NCBI RefSeq assembly: GCF_001426685.1 | Contig: NZ_LMFB01000012.1 | Span: forward strand, 197,393-261,392 | Source: Rhizobium sp. Root483D2 | GTDB taxonomy: Bacteria; Pseudomonadota; Alphaproteobacteria; Rhizobiales; Rhizobiaceae | Length of the DNA stretch: 64,000 nt | Reading direction: 5' to 3' | Shown: positions 35,628 to 44,848 of the stretch, piece after piece | How the letters are laid out: every line of letters starts with the position of its first letter | Numbering within the stretch: the stretch's first letter is position 1 | Translations under genes and position numbers: made by a program | Notes under the pieces: generated by a model | The model's input: the letters and a program-made list of their open reading frames with translations, nothing else | Told to the model about the DNA's origin: nothing | Database searches by the model: none

Positions 35628-35789
35628 CACGACGGGGTTCTCCACCTTTGGCCGCGCTGGACCGGTTGCGCGCTCCTCTCAAGCCAACAGAAGTGCTTCC
35701 GTTTGCAGATGAAGCGCTCTAGAACAACCGTTCGTGATCAGCCGCAGGCCCGCTCACGATTGATCGCGATCTAGAAATGGACGGACACC

Positions 35790-36566
35790 ATGATGCTCGA
35801 AGCCTCCAATCGCCAGATAGCCGCGCTCGCGCTGTCACTGCTCGATCTCACCGACCTCTCCGACGACTGCACGCCGGCGGCGATCGACAAGCTCTGCGCC
35901 ATGGCCCGCACGTCGCATGGCCATACGGCGGCGATCTGCATCTGGCCGCGTTTCGTGGCCCAGGCCCGCAGCATTCTGGGGGCGGGCAGCGCAGTCAAGA
36001 TCGCCACCGTCGTCAATTTCCCCTCCGGCGACCTGCCGGTCGAAACGGTGCTGGCCGAAACGCGGCAGGCGATTGAAGATGGCGCCGATGAAATCGATCT
36101 GGTCATTCCCTATCGCGCCTTCATGGCCGGCGATGAACAGGCGGTGCGCACCATGATTTCCGAGGTGCGCAAGGAATGCCCTTCGCCAGTGCTGCTCAAG
36201 ACCATTCTGGAGACCGGAGAATTGAAGGATCGCGGCCTGATCCGCAACGCCTCCCATATCGCCATTCAGGAAGGCGCCGATTTCATCAAGACATCGACCG
36301 GCAAGGTCGCTGTGAACGCAACGCTCGAGGCGGCGGATATCATGCTGACCTGCATCCGCGAAAGCGGCCGCAAGGTTGGCTTCAAGCCGGCCGGTGGCGT
36401 TCGCACCGTCGGCGACGCCCGCCTCTATCTCACTCTTGCCGCAACGATCCACAGCCCCGACTGGCCGATGCCCTCGACCTTCCGCTTCGGCGCTTCCGGC
36501 CTGCTCACCGACATCCTCTCGGTGCTGGAAGGCCGCGAGCCGGTGGCCGGCGCGACGGCCTATTGA
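35790..36566 (+). CDS. deoC: Deoxyribose-phosphate aldolase
   Basis: Cleaves deoxyribose-5-phosphate to acetaldehyde and glyceraldehyde-3-phosphate. The 258-residue TIM barrel resembles the E. coli DeoC class: LLDLTDLSDDCTPAAIDKLCAMA, KIATVVNFPSGDLPVE, and the Schiff-base lysine in FIKTSTGK, with GFKPAGGVRT later. Starts at ATG 35790 (a second ATG follows immediately). 162 bases after punA, so it may have its own promoter; it is 2 bases before deoA. Confidence 0.97.
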   Translation: MMLEASNRQIAALALSLLDLTDLSDDCTPAAIDKLCAMARTSHGHTAAICIWPRFVAQARSILGAGSAVKIATVVNFPSGDLPVETVLAETRQAIEDGADEIDLVIPYRAFMAGDEQAVRTMISEVRKECPSPVLLKTILETGELKDRGLIRNASHIAIQEGADFIKTSTGKVAVNATLEAADIMLTCIRESGRKVGFKPAGGVRTVGDARLYLTLAATIHSPDWPMPSTFRFGASGLLTDILSVLEGREPVAGATAY

Positions 36567-36568
36567 TC

Positions 36569-37882
36569 ATGATCCCGCAGGAGGTCATCCGGCGCAAGCG
36601 CAACGGCGAATCGCTTGAGGGAGCCGACATTGCCGCTTTCATCCGTGGTCTCACGGACGGATCGATCTCCGAGGGGCAGGTGGCGGCCTTCGCCATGGCC
36701 GTGTGGTTCTCCGGCATGAGCCTTGAGGAAACGGTGGCGCTGACGCTTGCCATGCGCGATAGCGGCGATGTGCTGTCCTTCGCGGATATCGGCCGCCCCG
36801 TTGCCGACAAGCATTCGACTGGCGGTGTCGGCGATAACGTTTCCCTGATGCTGGCGCCAATCGTGGCGGCATGCGGCCTCGCCGTGCCGATGATTTCCGG
36901 CCGTGGCCTTGGCCATACCGGCGGCACGCTCGACAAGCTGGAATCGATCCCCGGCTACGATATCAAGCCCTCCGAAGCGGTGTTTCGCCGGACAGTTAAG
37001 GACGCCGGCTGCGCCATCATCGGCCAGACCGCCGATCTTGCACCCGCCGACCGGCGCCTATACGCCATTCGCGACGTGACCGCGACGGTCGATTCCGTGC
37101 CGCTGATCACCGCCTCGATCCTGTCGAAGAAGCTCGCCGCCGGGCTGCAATCGCTGGTGCTCGACGTCAAGATCGGCAATGGCGCCTTCATGGTAGGGCT
37201 TGAGGAGGCCGAAACGCTGGCGCGCTCGCTGGTCGGTGTCGCCAATGGTGCGGGCGTCAAGACGACGGCGCTGATCACGGACATGAACGAACCGCTCGCC
37301 GATGCGGCCGGCAACGCCGTCGAAATCGAAAACTGCGTTGCCTTCCTGCGGGGCGAAAAATCCGGCACCCGCCTGGAAGCCGTGGTCATGACCTTCGCCG
37401 CCGAAATGCTGATGACCTCCGGCGTTGCAGCCAGCCCCACGGAGGGTGCAGACCTTGCCGGCCGCGCGCTGAGAAGCGGCGCTGCCCTGGAGCGGTTTGG
37501 CCGCATGGTTCATATGCTGGGCGGCCCTGCCGATTTCATCGAGCGTCCGCAGGCATATTTGGTCAAGGCGCCGGTCCTTCTCCCCGTCGAGGCGCCGTGT
37601 GACGGCTATCTGCACACCTGCAATGCCCGCGATATCGGGATGGAGGTGATTGCACTCGGGGGCGGCCGCACACGGCCGGACGAGGCGATCGATCACCGTG
37701 TCGGCTTCAGCGGCCTGAAGCCGTTGGGAACAAAGGTCGAAAAGGGCGAGCCGTTTGCGCTGATTCATGCCGCCAGCGACGATGCGGCGTTTAAAGCGCG
37801 GGCGCGGCTACAGGAAATCTACGCGATCGGCGATGACGCCGTGCCGGAGCGGCCAGTGATCGTTTCAAAGATCAGCGTGTAA
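36569..37882 (+). CDS. deoA: Thymidine phosphorylase
   Basis: Phosphorolysis of thymidine/deoxyuridine. The 437-residue protein shows IPQEVIRRKRNGESL, the signature SGRGLGHTGGTLDKLESIPGYD, DKHSTGGVGD and the C-terminal alpha/beta-barrel-sandwich. ATG at 36569, two bases after the deoC stop, making deoC-deoA one transcript. Its last 11 bases overlap the convergent protease gene. Confidence 0.97.
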   Translation: MIPQEVIRRKRNGESLEGADIAAFIRGLTDGSISEGQVAAFAMAVWFSGMSLEETVALTLAMRDSGDVLSFADIGRPVADKHSTGGVGDNVSLMLAPIVAACGLAVPMISGRGLGHTGGTLDKLESIPGYDIKPSEAVFRRTVKDAGCAIIGQTADLAPADRRLYAIRDVTATVDSVPLITASILSKKLAAGLQSLVLDVKIGNGAFMVGLEEAETLARSLVGVANGAGVKTTALITDMNEPLADAAGNAVEIENCVAFLRGEKSGTRLEAVVMTFAAEMLMTSGVAASPTEGADLAGRALRSGAALERFGRMVHMLGGPADFIERPQAYLVKAPVLLPVEAPCDGYLHTCNARDIGMEVIALGGGRTRPDEAIDHRVGFSGLKPLGTKVEKGEPFALIHAASDDAAFKARARLQEIYAIGDDAVPERPVIVSKISV

Positions 37883-38387
37883 GGTGCAAGGCACCGTTCT
37901 CGACCTTATAGGACGAGAGCTTGTTCAGAAAACTCATGCCGACCAGCATGCCCGACAGCGATTTGTCGGGCAGCACCATCGCCTGGACATCCTTGACCGC
38001 GATCGTCCCGATCTCGACGCGATCGAGCATGACGGCAGCGCCCTTGACGATGCCGTTTGCCGTATTGGCCCTGGCGGTGAAGGACAAGGATCCCGTCGAG
38101 ATTCCCAGCCGTCGCGCGGTGGATATGTTGATGGCGATCATGCTGGCGCCGGTATCGACCATGCCATCCGCCTTGCGGCCGTTGATGGTGAAGGTGGCGA
38201 GGAAATGCCCGCCGGGGCCTGGCGGCAGCACCACGCTCCGGCCGCCGGTATATGCCGCCGGGCTTGCATTTACCGGTTGGGCAACGGTTGCGGCCTGCGG
38301 CCGCTCAAGATAGGAGGTCGCAAGCCCTGGCAGCACCAAGGCAGCGGCAACGATGCCTCCCGCAAACACAGCCATGCGACCCAGCAT
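37872..38387 (-). CDS. Retropepsin-like clan AA aspartic protease (TIGR02281 family)
   Basis: A 171-residue membrane-anchored protein: an N-terminal hydrophobic segment (VFAGGIVAAALVLPGLA), then a linker and a retropepsin-like domain with the catalytic DTGAS at residues 78-82 and a later LSGMLVGMSFLNKL. One domain per chain, so it should act as a dimer. The target is unknown; the active site should face the periplasm. Convergent with deoA and overlapping it by 11 bases. Confidence 0.9.
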   Translation of the reverse strand: MLGRMAVFAGGIVAAALVLPGLATSYLERPQAATVAQPVNASPAAYTGGRSVVLPPGPGGHFLATFTINGRKADGMVDTGASMIAINISTARRLGISTGSLSFTARANTANGIVKGAAVMLDRVEIGTIAVKDVQAMVLPDKSLSGMLVGMSFLNKLSSYKVENGALHLTR

Positions 38388-38447
38388 TGATCAACTCCAC
38401 GCGTAACCTCGCAAGAGCTAAGCATGACGCCTGCTAACAGGATGCAA

Positions 38448-38472
38448 AAAGCCGCCGGATTTTCCGGCGGCC
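38448..38472 (-). terminator. Terminator after upp
   Basis: GCCGCCGGA (38451-38459) and TCCGGCGGC (38463-38471) pair perfectly around a 3-nt loop; on the minus strand TTTTTGC follows. It ends the deoB-add-upp transcript. Confidence 0.85.
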
Positions 38473-38555
38473 ATGTGCCGAGTTGTGAAACTGGTTAAAG
38501 AACCGGCAAGACATTTCCGGTCCGTGTCCCGCCAAGTATGGCCCGCTGTTTGACT

Positions 38556-39185
38556 TTACTTGGTGCCGTACATCCGGTCGCCGGCATCGCCGAGACCCGG
38601 CACGATATAGCCCTGTTCGTTGAGGTGGCTGTCGATTGACGCGGTAAAGATCGGCACGTCCGGATGTGCCGCCTGGAAATTTTTGATGCCTTCGGGCGCT
38701 GCCAGCAGGCAGAGAAAACGCAGGTTCTTCGCGCCGCGCTCCTTCAGTTTGTCGATGGCGGCAATCGAGGAATTGCCGGTCGCCAGCATCGGATCGACGA
38801 CGATGACCAGCCGCTCGGACATGGCTTCCGGTGCCTTGAAATAATATTCGACCGCTTCCAGCGTTTCATGATCGCGGTAGACGCCGACATGCGAGACGCG
38901 CGCGGAAGGCACCAGTTCCAGCATGCCCTCCAGAAGACCGTTTCCGGCGCGCAGGATCGAGGCGAACACCAGCTTCTTGCCCTCGAGCACCGGTGCCTGG
39001 ATGGTCTCCATCGGCGTTTCGATGGTTTCCATTGTCAGTTCGAGATCGCGGGTGACCTCGTAGCAGAGCAGCGTGGAGATTTCGCGCAGCAAGCGGCGGA
39101 AGCCTGCTGTCGAGGTCTCCTTCTTGCGCATGATGGTCAGCTTGTGCTGAACAAGCGGGTGATTGATGACTGTAACGCCGTCCAT
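38556..39185 (-). CDS. upp: Uracil phosphoribosyltransferase
   Basis: Salvages uracil to UMP with PRPP, the natural sink for uracil from pyrimidine nucleoside breakdown. The 209-residue protein has [45 protein letters not shown], the PRPP loop [10 protein letters not shown] and the C-terminal [14 protein letters not shown] at 39185 has GGAGGG 7 bases upstream; the in-frame TTG six bases earlier is too close to it. 131 bases downstream of add. Confidence 0.97.
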   Translation of the reverse strand: MDGVTVINHPLVQHKLTIMRKKETSTAGFRRLLREISTLLCYEVTRDLELTMETIETPMETIQAPVLEGKKLVFASILRAGNGLLEGMLELVPSARVSHVGVYRDHETLEAVEYYFKAPEAMSERLVIVVDPMLATGNSSIAAIDKLKERGAKNLRFLCLLAAPEGIKNFQAAHPDVPIFTASIDSHLNEQGYIVPGLGDAGDRMYGTK

Positions 39186-39316
39186 GGCCAAGCCCTCCTG
39201 CGGAATTTGGATTTAAATTCTTTTTTCATGGAAAGGCGAGACGCCGCAAGGCCTGAGCGGCGCTTTCCGGCGTCATCCCCAGCCGAGCGGTTTCATGAGA
39301 GGCACGCAGCTTCGTC

Positions 39317-40285
39317 TCAGAGAGAGGCGAGAAGGCGTGCACGCGTGGGTTCATCGACGAAGGCCGCCTCGATCGCCGTGCGGGTCATGCCGTTGATCTC
39401 GTCATCGGAAAAGCCCATCACCTGCGAGGCGATCTCATATTCCTGTTTCAGCGACGTATGGAAGAACGGCGGATCGTCCGAATTCAGCGTCACCCGGCAT
39501 CCGGCCGCATGAAGTGCGTGCAAGGGATGCGCGGCGAAGTCCGCAAAGACCTGCAGCGAAACGTTGGACCCGGGGCATGTTTCCAGCACGATACCCTCGC
39601 TCGCAATGCGCCTGACGAGATCCGCATCCTCGATCGCCCGCACGCCGTGGCTGATGCGCGCCGGGCGAACGTGATCGAGCGCATCGCGCACGCTCGAAGC
39701 ACCGGCCATCTCGCCGGCGTGGATGGTAAGGCCCAGCCCGCAATCGCGGGCGATATCGAAGGCGCGGGAAAAATCCGCAACCGTGTGCATGCGCTCGTCG
39801 CCGGCAAGGTTGAAACCGGTGACCAGCGGATGGTCGCGCCTGGCCGCATAAAGCGCGGTACGCTCGGCAGCGTCTGGCCCCATATGCCGGATGATGGTGA
39901 TGATCATCCGGCCTTCGATGCCGGTCTTTTCTTTGGCCGCCTCGATGCCTGCGGCCAGCCCGCGAATATAAGCATCGCTGCCGATGCCGATCGTATTGCC
40001 GTGATCGGGGGACACGATGATCTCGCTGTAGATCGTGCCTGCCGCGGCAAGTTCGCTCAGATAGGTCTCGGCCAGAAGCGCATAGTCTTCCTCCGTGCGG
40101 AAAAGCTCGGCGACGGCATCATAACATTTCAAGAACTGGGTAAAGTCTGCCCAGACATAGGCGCCGTCCTTGATGATGCCGCTGATATCGACATTGTATT
40201 TTTGCGCCATGATCTGGGCGAGCGCCGGTTGGGCGGCGCCCTCGATATGGCAGTGCAGTTCGGCTTTTTTCAAATATGCGGTCAC
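39317..40285 (-). CDS. add: Adenosine deaminase
   Basis: Converts adenosine to inosine, feeding PunA. The 322-residue metal-dependent TIM barrel has LHCHIEG (metal His pair), the catalytic [14 protein letters not shown] and NSDDPPFF, the adenosine deaminase pattern. Start is GTG at 40285, with GGAGAA 8 bases upstream and overlapping the deoB stop by 4 bases. Adenine specificity cannot be excluded, but the locus favours adenosine. Confidence 0.94.
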   Translation of the reverse strand: MTAYLKKAELHCHIEGAAQPALAQIMAQKYNVDISGIIKDGAYVWADFTQFLKCYDAVAELFRTEEDYALLAETYLSELAAAGTIYSEIIVSPDHGNTIGIGSDAYIRGLAAGIEAAKEKTGIEGRMIITIIRHMGPDAAERTALYAARRDHPLVTGFNLAGDERMHTVADFSRAFDIARDCGLGLTIHAGEMAGASSVRDALDHVRPARISHGVRAIEDADLVRRIASEGIVLETCPGSNVSLQVFADFAAHPLHALHAAGCRVTLNSDDPPFFHTSLKQEYEIASQVMGFSDDEINGMTRTAIEAAFVDEPTRARLLASL

Positions 40286-41502
40286 AGAAAACTTCTCCCA
40301 TGAAGGCCTGGCGCAAGGCCCAGATGTTTGGCAATCGTCTCGCCAATCCCGGCAAAGCTCGGCAGGACGCCGATCGAGCGGGTGCGGATACCCGGCCCGA
40401 AGACCAGGATCGGCACGCGCTCGCGCGTATGGTCAGTGCCGCGCCAGGTTGGATCGCAACCATGGTCAGCCGTCAGGATGACGATGTCGCCGGGTTTCAG
40501 CTTGCGGTCGAGATCCGGAAGCCGCTGGTCGAAAGCCTCAAGCGCTGCGGCATAACCCGGCACATCGCGGCGATGACCGTAGAGCATGTCGAAATCGACG
40601 AAATTGGTGAAAACCAGATCACCGTCTTCGGCTTCGTCCATTGTTTTCAGCGTCGCCTCGAACAGTTCCATATTGCCGTTCGCCTTGATCATCCGGGTGA
40701 TACCCTGATGGGCGAAGATATCGGCGATCTTGCCGACGGCATGCACCGTACGGCCAGCCTCTTTCAACCGGTCGAGCAGCGTCGGTTCCGGCGGCAGAAC
40801 CGAATAGTCGCGGCGGTTGCCGGTGCGCACGAAGTCCTTGGGCGTGGTCCCAACGAAGGGCCGGGCGATGACGCGGCCGATATTGTAGTCGTCGAGCAGG
40901 CGCCGCACGGTTTGGCAGAATTCAAGCAACCGCTCAAGCCCGAAGGACTGCTCGTGCGCGGCGATCTGGAACACGGAATCCGAGGACGTGTAACAGATCG
41001 GCTTGCCTGTGCGCATATGCTCCTGGCCGTATTGGGCAATGATATCGGTGCCCGAGGCATGGCAATTGCCGAGAATGCCCGGCACGCCGCCCTCGCGGCA
41101 GATCGCTTCGACCAGGTCCGCCGGGAAAGCGTCGCCTTGCGCCGGGAAATAGCCCCACTCGAAGGCAACGGGCGTTCCGGCGATCTCCCAATGGCCGGAT
41201 GGCGTGTCCTTGCCGCGCGACACTTCGCTGGCCGCACCGTAGAGCCCGAACACCCGCTCCGGCAGCGGCATGCCGGCGGGGAGGCGTTTGTTGGCGAGTT
41301 TGGCGGCATGCAAGAGCCCGAGCGCCGCCATATTGGGCAGCGTCAGCGGTCCTTCTCGTAGCCCTTGCCGGTCGCCGGCACCCGCTGCACAGAATTCGGC
41401 GATATGGCCAAGCGTATCGGCGCCATCATCACCGAATTCGGCCGCATCCGGCGCCCCGCCTATGCCGAAGGAATCAAGAACAAAGAGAAAGGCACGCGCC
41501 AT
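40282..41502 (-). CDS. deoB: Phosphopentomutase
   Basis: Isomerises (deoxy)ribose-1-phosphate to the 5-phosphate for DeoC or the pentose pathway. The 406-residue alkaline phosphatase-fold enzyme shows [21 protein letters not shown] (metal site), [11 protein letters not shown], and [20 protein letters not shown] near the C-terminus. ATG at 41502; first gene of deoB-add-upp on the minus strand, with an inverted repeat in its promoter. Confidence 0.97.
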   Translation of the reverse strand: MARAFLFVLDSFGIGGAPDAAEFGDDGADTLGHIAEFCAAGAGDRQGLREGPLTLPNMAALGLLHAAKLANKRLPAGMPLPERVFGLYGAASEVSRGKDTPSGHWEIAGTPVAFEWGYFPAQGDAFPADLVEAICREGGVPGILGNCHASGTDIIAQYGQEHMRTGKPICYTSSDSVFQIAAHEQSFGLERLLEFCQTVRRLLDDYNIGRVIARPFVGTTPKDFVRTGNRRDYSVLPPEPTLLDRLKEAGRTVHAVGKIADIFAHQGITRMIKANGNMELFEATLKTMDEAEDGDLVFTNFVDFDMLYGHRRDVPGYAAALEAFDQRLPDLDRKLKPGDIVILTADHGCDPTWRGTDHTRERVPILVFGPGIRTRSIGVLPSFAGIGETIAKHLGLAPGLHGRSFL

Positions 41503-41602
41503 AAACCACCCAGAAATGCTGCCGCAGCGGCAGTACGAATATGATTTTCAACTGACGCAGCTACAGCGCAGGTGAAAGCGCGCAGAAATACGCCGGGGCG
41601 GT

Positions 41603-41626
41603 GCATATTGCAAATACGCAATATGC
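41603..41626. promoter_or_regulatory. Inverted repeat upstream of deoB
   Basis: GCATATTGC (41603-41611) and GCAATATGC (41618-41626) are a perfect 9-bp inverted repeat around a 6-nt spacer, with a further GCAATAT copy near 41646. It is 101 bases from the deoB start and 55 bases from the end of the pseudopilin gene. A dimeric repressor operator for the deoB-add-upp unit is likely, or else a terminator-like structure without T run. Confidence 0.5.
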
Positions 41627-41680
41627 CGGATGGTGGTTCCTTTCCTGAATCCGCAATATTATCCGCGCAGCAGGAAAATC

Positions 41681-42289
41681 CTACTTGAAGGCCGGGCAAT
41701 TGCTGCATTTTATCTCGGTGCCGAGGCGCTGGCGCATGAAGGTGGTGCGGGAAATCTTGACGCTGTTCAGCGTGCTTGAGGAGAGACCCGGTGCAAAGAG
41801 CAGGATTTTGTGGGGAACGTCCAGTTCCGACCGGACGAGGAACGTATTGGTCGAGGGAATATCGCTGGGTAAATTGACGACTGTGCCGACGGGGTAGGCT
41901 GCATTGCCAGCCTGATCATAGGACCATGCCACTTCGCCGCGCCCCGGCGCCGTCATTTTGATGCCGGTCATCTTCAACGTGTATTGTTGATCCGTCATCT
42001 GGAAAGGCGACATGACGGCCTTGGCGACGTCCTTCATGCCGTTAAGCGTTGTCGTATCGACGGCCTGCATCTGTGTCAGCACGTCAGCCACGGTGCTGGA
42101 GGCGCGCGAGACTTTCCGGGCGACGTTAAAGCCGACCGAGATTTCAAAACAACCGATATAGGCCATGATCAACAGGGGAGCGATAATCGCGAATTCGATG
42201 GCCCCCGTTCCCTTCCGATCACGCCAGAAGGCACTGAAAGCCTCCAGTTTCCAGGAGAGCAATGCCCTGTGATAGCGCATGGTCTTCAT
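41681..42289 (-). CDS. TadE-like pseudopilin
   Basis: A 202-residue protein with a TadE pattern near the N-terminus (FWRDRKGTGAIEFAIIAPLLIMAYIGCFEISVGF): the G-T-G-A-I-E-F-A run is the prepilin peptidase site with Glu at +5. The rest is a periplasmic domain with two C-terminal cysteines (KCSNC). Minor pseudopilins of this kind prime Flp/Tad pili. ATG at 42289 with GAGGAG 7 bases upstream. 11 bases after a similar gene, in the same transcript. Confidence 0.88.
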   Translation of the reverse strand: MKTMRYHRALLSWKLEAFSAFWRDRKGTGAIEFAIIAPLLIMAYIGCFEISVGFNVARKVSRASSTVADVLTQMQAVDTTTLNGMKDVAKAVMSPFQMTDQQYTLKMTGIKMTAPGRGEVAWSYDQAGNAAYPVGTVVNLPSDIPSTNTFLVRSELDVPHKILLFAPGLSSSTLNSVKISRTTFMRQRLGTEIKCSNCPAFK

Positions 42290-42299
42290 GGAATGCTCC

Positions 42300-42920
42300 T
42301 CAATAGTTTTCGGCGCGGAAGGCGGACGTCGATACCATCAGATAGTCTCTCGGCATGCTGGTGCCGGCCGGGCGCAGGTTGGTGATAAACGGGCGCACGA
42401 GGTCGGTGACGACTTCCCAGCGATAGTAAGCGCGCACCATGGTCACCGTCGTCGGACCGCCGGGGTTGAAATCGAAAGCTCTGGTATCAAGATTGCCGTC
42501 TTTCCGGGGTATGGCATTCGGGATTTGCGCAAAGGTGGCAAAGCTCCGCACATCGATGAAAAGTTTCGATGGTGTCTTCGCCTCGGTCGCCGAGCAGGTC
42601 ATGATGATGGAAATCTCGTTGCAGAAGGCTTTTCTGAACTGTTCCTTGCTCGTGTTGGTGGCGTTGATCTCGCCGGTCCTCACCTTGCGTGCCATCGTCT
42701 CCGTCGCATTGGCGAAAAGCTGCTCAGCGGTGAACGCGGTAAATGTTTCAAGCGAGGCAAAGATGACCAGCATGAAAGGCAAGGCGAGAAGGGCAAATTC
42801 GATTGCCGATGCGCCGGCTTTGTCCTTGCACAGGCGCCGCAACAATCCACGGCTGCGCCGGTCTCTGCTAGGACCGTGACTTTCAACGGCCACGGTATTT
42901 TCAATTTGGTCGTTCAACAT
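42300..42920 (-). CDS. TadE/TadG-like pseudopilin
   Basis: A 206-residue protein with CKDKAGASAIEFALLALPFMLVIFASLETF, the TadE/TadG-type prepilin-like hydrophobic segment. The rest is a moderate periplasmic domain, shorter than classical TadG, with a possible disulfide (CNEISIIMTCSATE). ATG at 42920; the TTG at 42935 is a weak alternative. First of two pseudopilin genes on the minus strand. Confidence 0.85.
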   Translation of the reverse strand: MLNDQIENTVAVESHGPSRDRRSRGLLRRLCKDKAGASAIEFALLALPFMLVIFASLETFTAFTAEQLFANATETMARKVRTGEINATNTSKEQFRKAFCNEISIIMTCSATEAKTPSKLFIDVRSFATFAQIPNAIPRKDGNLDTRAFDFNPGGPTTVTMVRAYYRWEVVTDLVRPFITNLRPAGTSMPRDYLMVSTSAFRAENY

Positions 42921-43102
42921 TTCGCCATTCCGCAATGCGCCCCATGGTGAGGCATATTAGGAAGCGACTGTTGATATTTCGTATGTAGGAACGGCGATAA
43001 TTTGAATGGAAACCATTACCCAATCATAAGGATTGGCTGCTTCGCTTGCTGCGGCATGAGCCCCTGCTGATATGCCAGCATGAATGCACGGAAAACGGCT
43101 GT

Positions 43103-43528
43103 CTAATTTGCAGCGGTTGTCTTTTGTGTCGCGTGCTCTTCGCAATTTGGCGTGCACGACAGCACCGAACGGACTGTCTGGCGAAACACCCGCACGGTGT
43201 TTCCTTCATCGATCGATACCAGAATGCGCTCATCGACGATGGCGTTTCCATCCGTATCGAGGATGACAAGGTTCGTCGTTCCGAAAGAGCGGCCCGTCAG
43301 AACGATGGTCTTGGCATCGGCGACAGTGGCATCGGCAACGTCGGAATTGCCGACGATGACCTTGCTGACCGGCCGGTCGAGCTTGAGCACCCGCGCCTGG
43401 TTCATGAAAACGGTTAGCATCTCGTCTTCAGCGGCGGCCGGGAAAGCCGAAAACGAAGCGGTAAAAGCCAGAATTGCGAAGGCCGTTGTCAGCAATCGCG
43501 TGCCGATGGCTGTATTGTGCAATGTCAT
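43103..43528 (-). CDS. Secretin N-domain (pilus assembly) protein, exported
   Basis: A 141-residue protein: signal peptide (MTLHNTAIGTRLLTTAFAILAFTASFSAFPAAAE), then a single PF13629-type domain (VLKLDRPVSKVIVGNSDVADATVADAKTIVLTGRSFGTTNLVILD), the same domain found at the N-terminus of CpaC (45658-47199). It is not followed by a secretin barrel. Two cysteines at the C-terminus (CTPNC). Probably helps pilus assembly in the periplasm. Divergent from the pilin gene. Confidence 0.86.
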   Translation of the reverse strand: MTLHNTAIGTRLLTTAFAILAFTASFSAFPAAAEDEMLTVFMNQARVLKLDRPVSKVIVGNSDVADATVADAKTIVLTGRSFGTTNLVILDTDGNAIVDERILVSIDEGNTVRVFRQTVRSVLSCTPNCEEHATQKTTAAN

Positions 43529-43834
43529 GGCTATGTCCTGATGATGCGGATAGAACCAGCATCCTATGGTTTGGTGAATGAAGCGTTAAATCACTGCCTT
43601 TGGCTCGTTTTAAAGTGAGAAACACTCTCAAACAATGAAGAGGAAACAGAAAGATTGCATTTTATAGGTCTCATTATCAGCCTTTTTACCATGAAAACGG
43701 GTGCCAACCGTTAATCTTCCGGTAACTCTTTTCCTTAAGCGAATTGCAATTCACCCTCTGTAGGTTGTGCTCATCCGATCAACGGAAACAGTTGGCGGCA
43801 GTGCTGAACAAACAAGTGAAGTAGGAGAGATACA
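43529..43834. other. Divergent control region of the Flp pilin gene
   Basis: This 306-base gap separates the secretin-domain gene from the pilin gene. It is AT-rich for this genome (TTTTAAAG, TTAATC, TTAAGC tracts) and contains a CtrA-like box at 43711-43726 and a good ribosome site, AGGAGAG, 6 bases before the pilin start. No gene is seen in it. Confidence 0.6.
43711..43726 (+). promoter_or_regulatory. CtrA-like box upstream of the pilin gene
   Basis: TTAA-N7-GTAAC differs by one base from the alphaproteobacterial CtrA consensus TTAA-N7-TTAAC. It is 108 bases upstream of the pilin start. CtrA control of pilA is known in Caulobacter; here it is an inference from this single site. Confidence 0.4.
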
Positions 43835-44011
43835 ATGACCAAGATTTTTGCACGTTTCATGAAGGATGAGTCCGGCGCAACCGCGATCGAATACGGCCTG
43901 ATCGCCGCCCTCATCTCTGTCGCCCTCATCGGCGGCGCCACAGCACTCGGTTCCTCGTTGAACACGACGTTCACCAACCTGTCCGGCGAGCTTAATAACA
44001 ACCAGCCGTAA
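43835..44011 (+). CDS. Flp-type type IVb pilin
   Basis: The 58-residue major pilin: MTKIFARFMKDESGATAIEYG has the prepilin peptidase site (cut after G, Glu at +5, Tyr at +6), then LIAALISVALIGGATALGS as the helix and a short polar tail. The ATG at 43835 has AGGAGAG upstream. It matches Flp pilins of rhizobia in length and motif. A terminator follows immediately, which allows high pilin output relative to the downstream cpa genes. Confidence 0.95.
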   Translation: MTKIFARFMKDESGATAIEYGLIAALISVALIGGATALGSSLNTTFTNLSGELNNNQP

Positions 44012-44038
44012 TAATGCTTGAAGCCGTTTGATTTTGAG

Positions 44039-44068
44039 AAAGCCGCTCCCAGTGGAAGCGGCTTTTTC
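44039..44068 (+). terminator. Terminator after the pilin gene
   Basis: AAGCCGCT (44040-44047) pairs with AGCGGCTT (44057-44064) around a 9-nt loop, followed by TTT. The pilin is thereby uncoupled from the cpa operon. Confidence 0.85.
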
Positions 44069-44158
44069 ATTGCGACTGCTTGAATGTACTTCCGCAGCGT
44101 GTTTCACCATTTTTTAAGTGCGGTTGCGTAGATTGAAATCAGCAATTTGGAGAGCAGG

Positions 44159-44671
44159 ATGACACAGGCTATTATCTTTGTAATCCTGCCGCTTTGCCTG
44201 GCCATCGCGGCTATCTCCGATCTGCTCACCATGACCATTCCGAATCGGATACCCCTGATATTGTTGGGCGCGTTCATCTTGGTGGCACCTTTCACGGGCT
44301 TTGACGTCACGATGATCGGACTGCATCTAGCGGCCGGTCTGATCGTTTTTGCCGTTTGTTTTACGCTGTTTGCGATGAACATCATGGGCGGCGGCGATGC
44401 CAAGCTTTTGACGGCTACCGCCGTGTGGTTCGGCCTCAACACGTCCCTGATAGAGTTTCTCATCTATGTCTCATTCCTGGGTGGTCTGCTGACCATTATG
44501 ATCCTGATGTTGCGAAGCCGCGAAGACACCATCCTTGCCGCCGGAATTCCGGTTCCGCATCTGCTGTTCACAGCCAAGAAAATCCCCTACGGTATCGCAA
44601 TCTGCGTTGGCGGGTTCCTCGCCTATCCGTCCTCGCCGCTGATGTTGACGGCACTTTCCCAGCTGCGTTAA
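44159..44671 (+). CDS. cpaA: Prepilin peptidase CpaA (A24 family)
   Basis: A 170-residue inner-membrane aspartic peptidase that processes Flp pilin and pseudopilins. Visible are AAISDLLTMTIPNRI (first catalytic Asp) and NIMGGGDAKLLTATAVW (GxGD motif, second Asp), with about five helices. It lacks the N-terminal methylase domain of PilD, as usual for CpaA/TadV. ATG at 44159 has GGAGA in place; the ATG four codons upstream of it in the longer frame is a TTG. Confidence 0.93.
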   Translation: MTQAIIFVILPLCLAIAAISDLLTMTIPNRIPLILLGAFILVAPFTGFDVTMIGLHLAAGLIVFAVCFTLFAMNIMGGGDAKLLTATAVWFGLNTSLIEFLIYVSFLGGLLTIMILMLRSREDTILAAGIPVPHLLFTAKKIPYGIAICVGGFLAYPSSPLMLTALSQLR

Positions 44672-44848
44672 TTTTTCTGCACCATCTTGAGGCATTGTCG
44701 CCGGCCGTCAGCTACAAGCGGCGGGACAGATGTCCATTTCTGGTGCAAATCATTTGTTAACCACGAATGTAAGCGTCTCGTTAACTATAATTACACCAAT
44801 TGCTGATCAATCTGCAGCGGACATATTCTCGGGCTGCAGGGACAGATC

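Noticed and set aside
44757-44796. CtrA boxes upstream of cpaB
   Set aside because: TTAA cores at 44757 and 44781 are present, but the spaced second halves (TGTAA, TACAC) match the consensus poorly.
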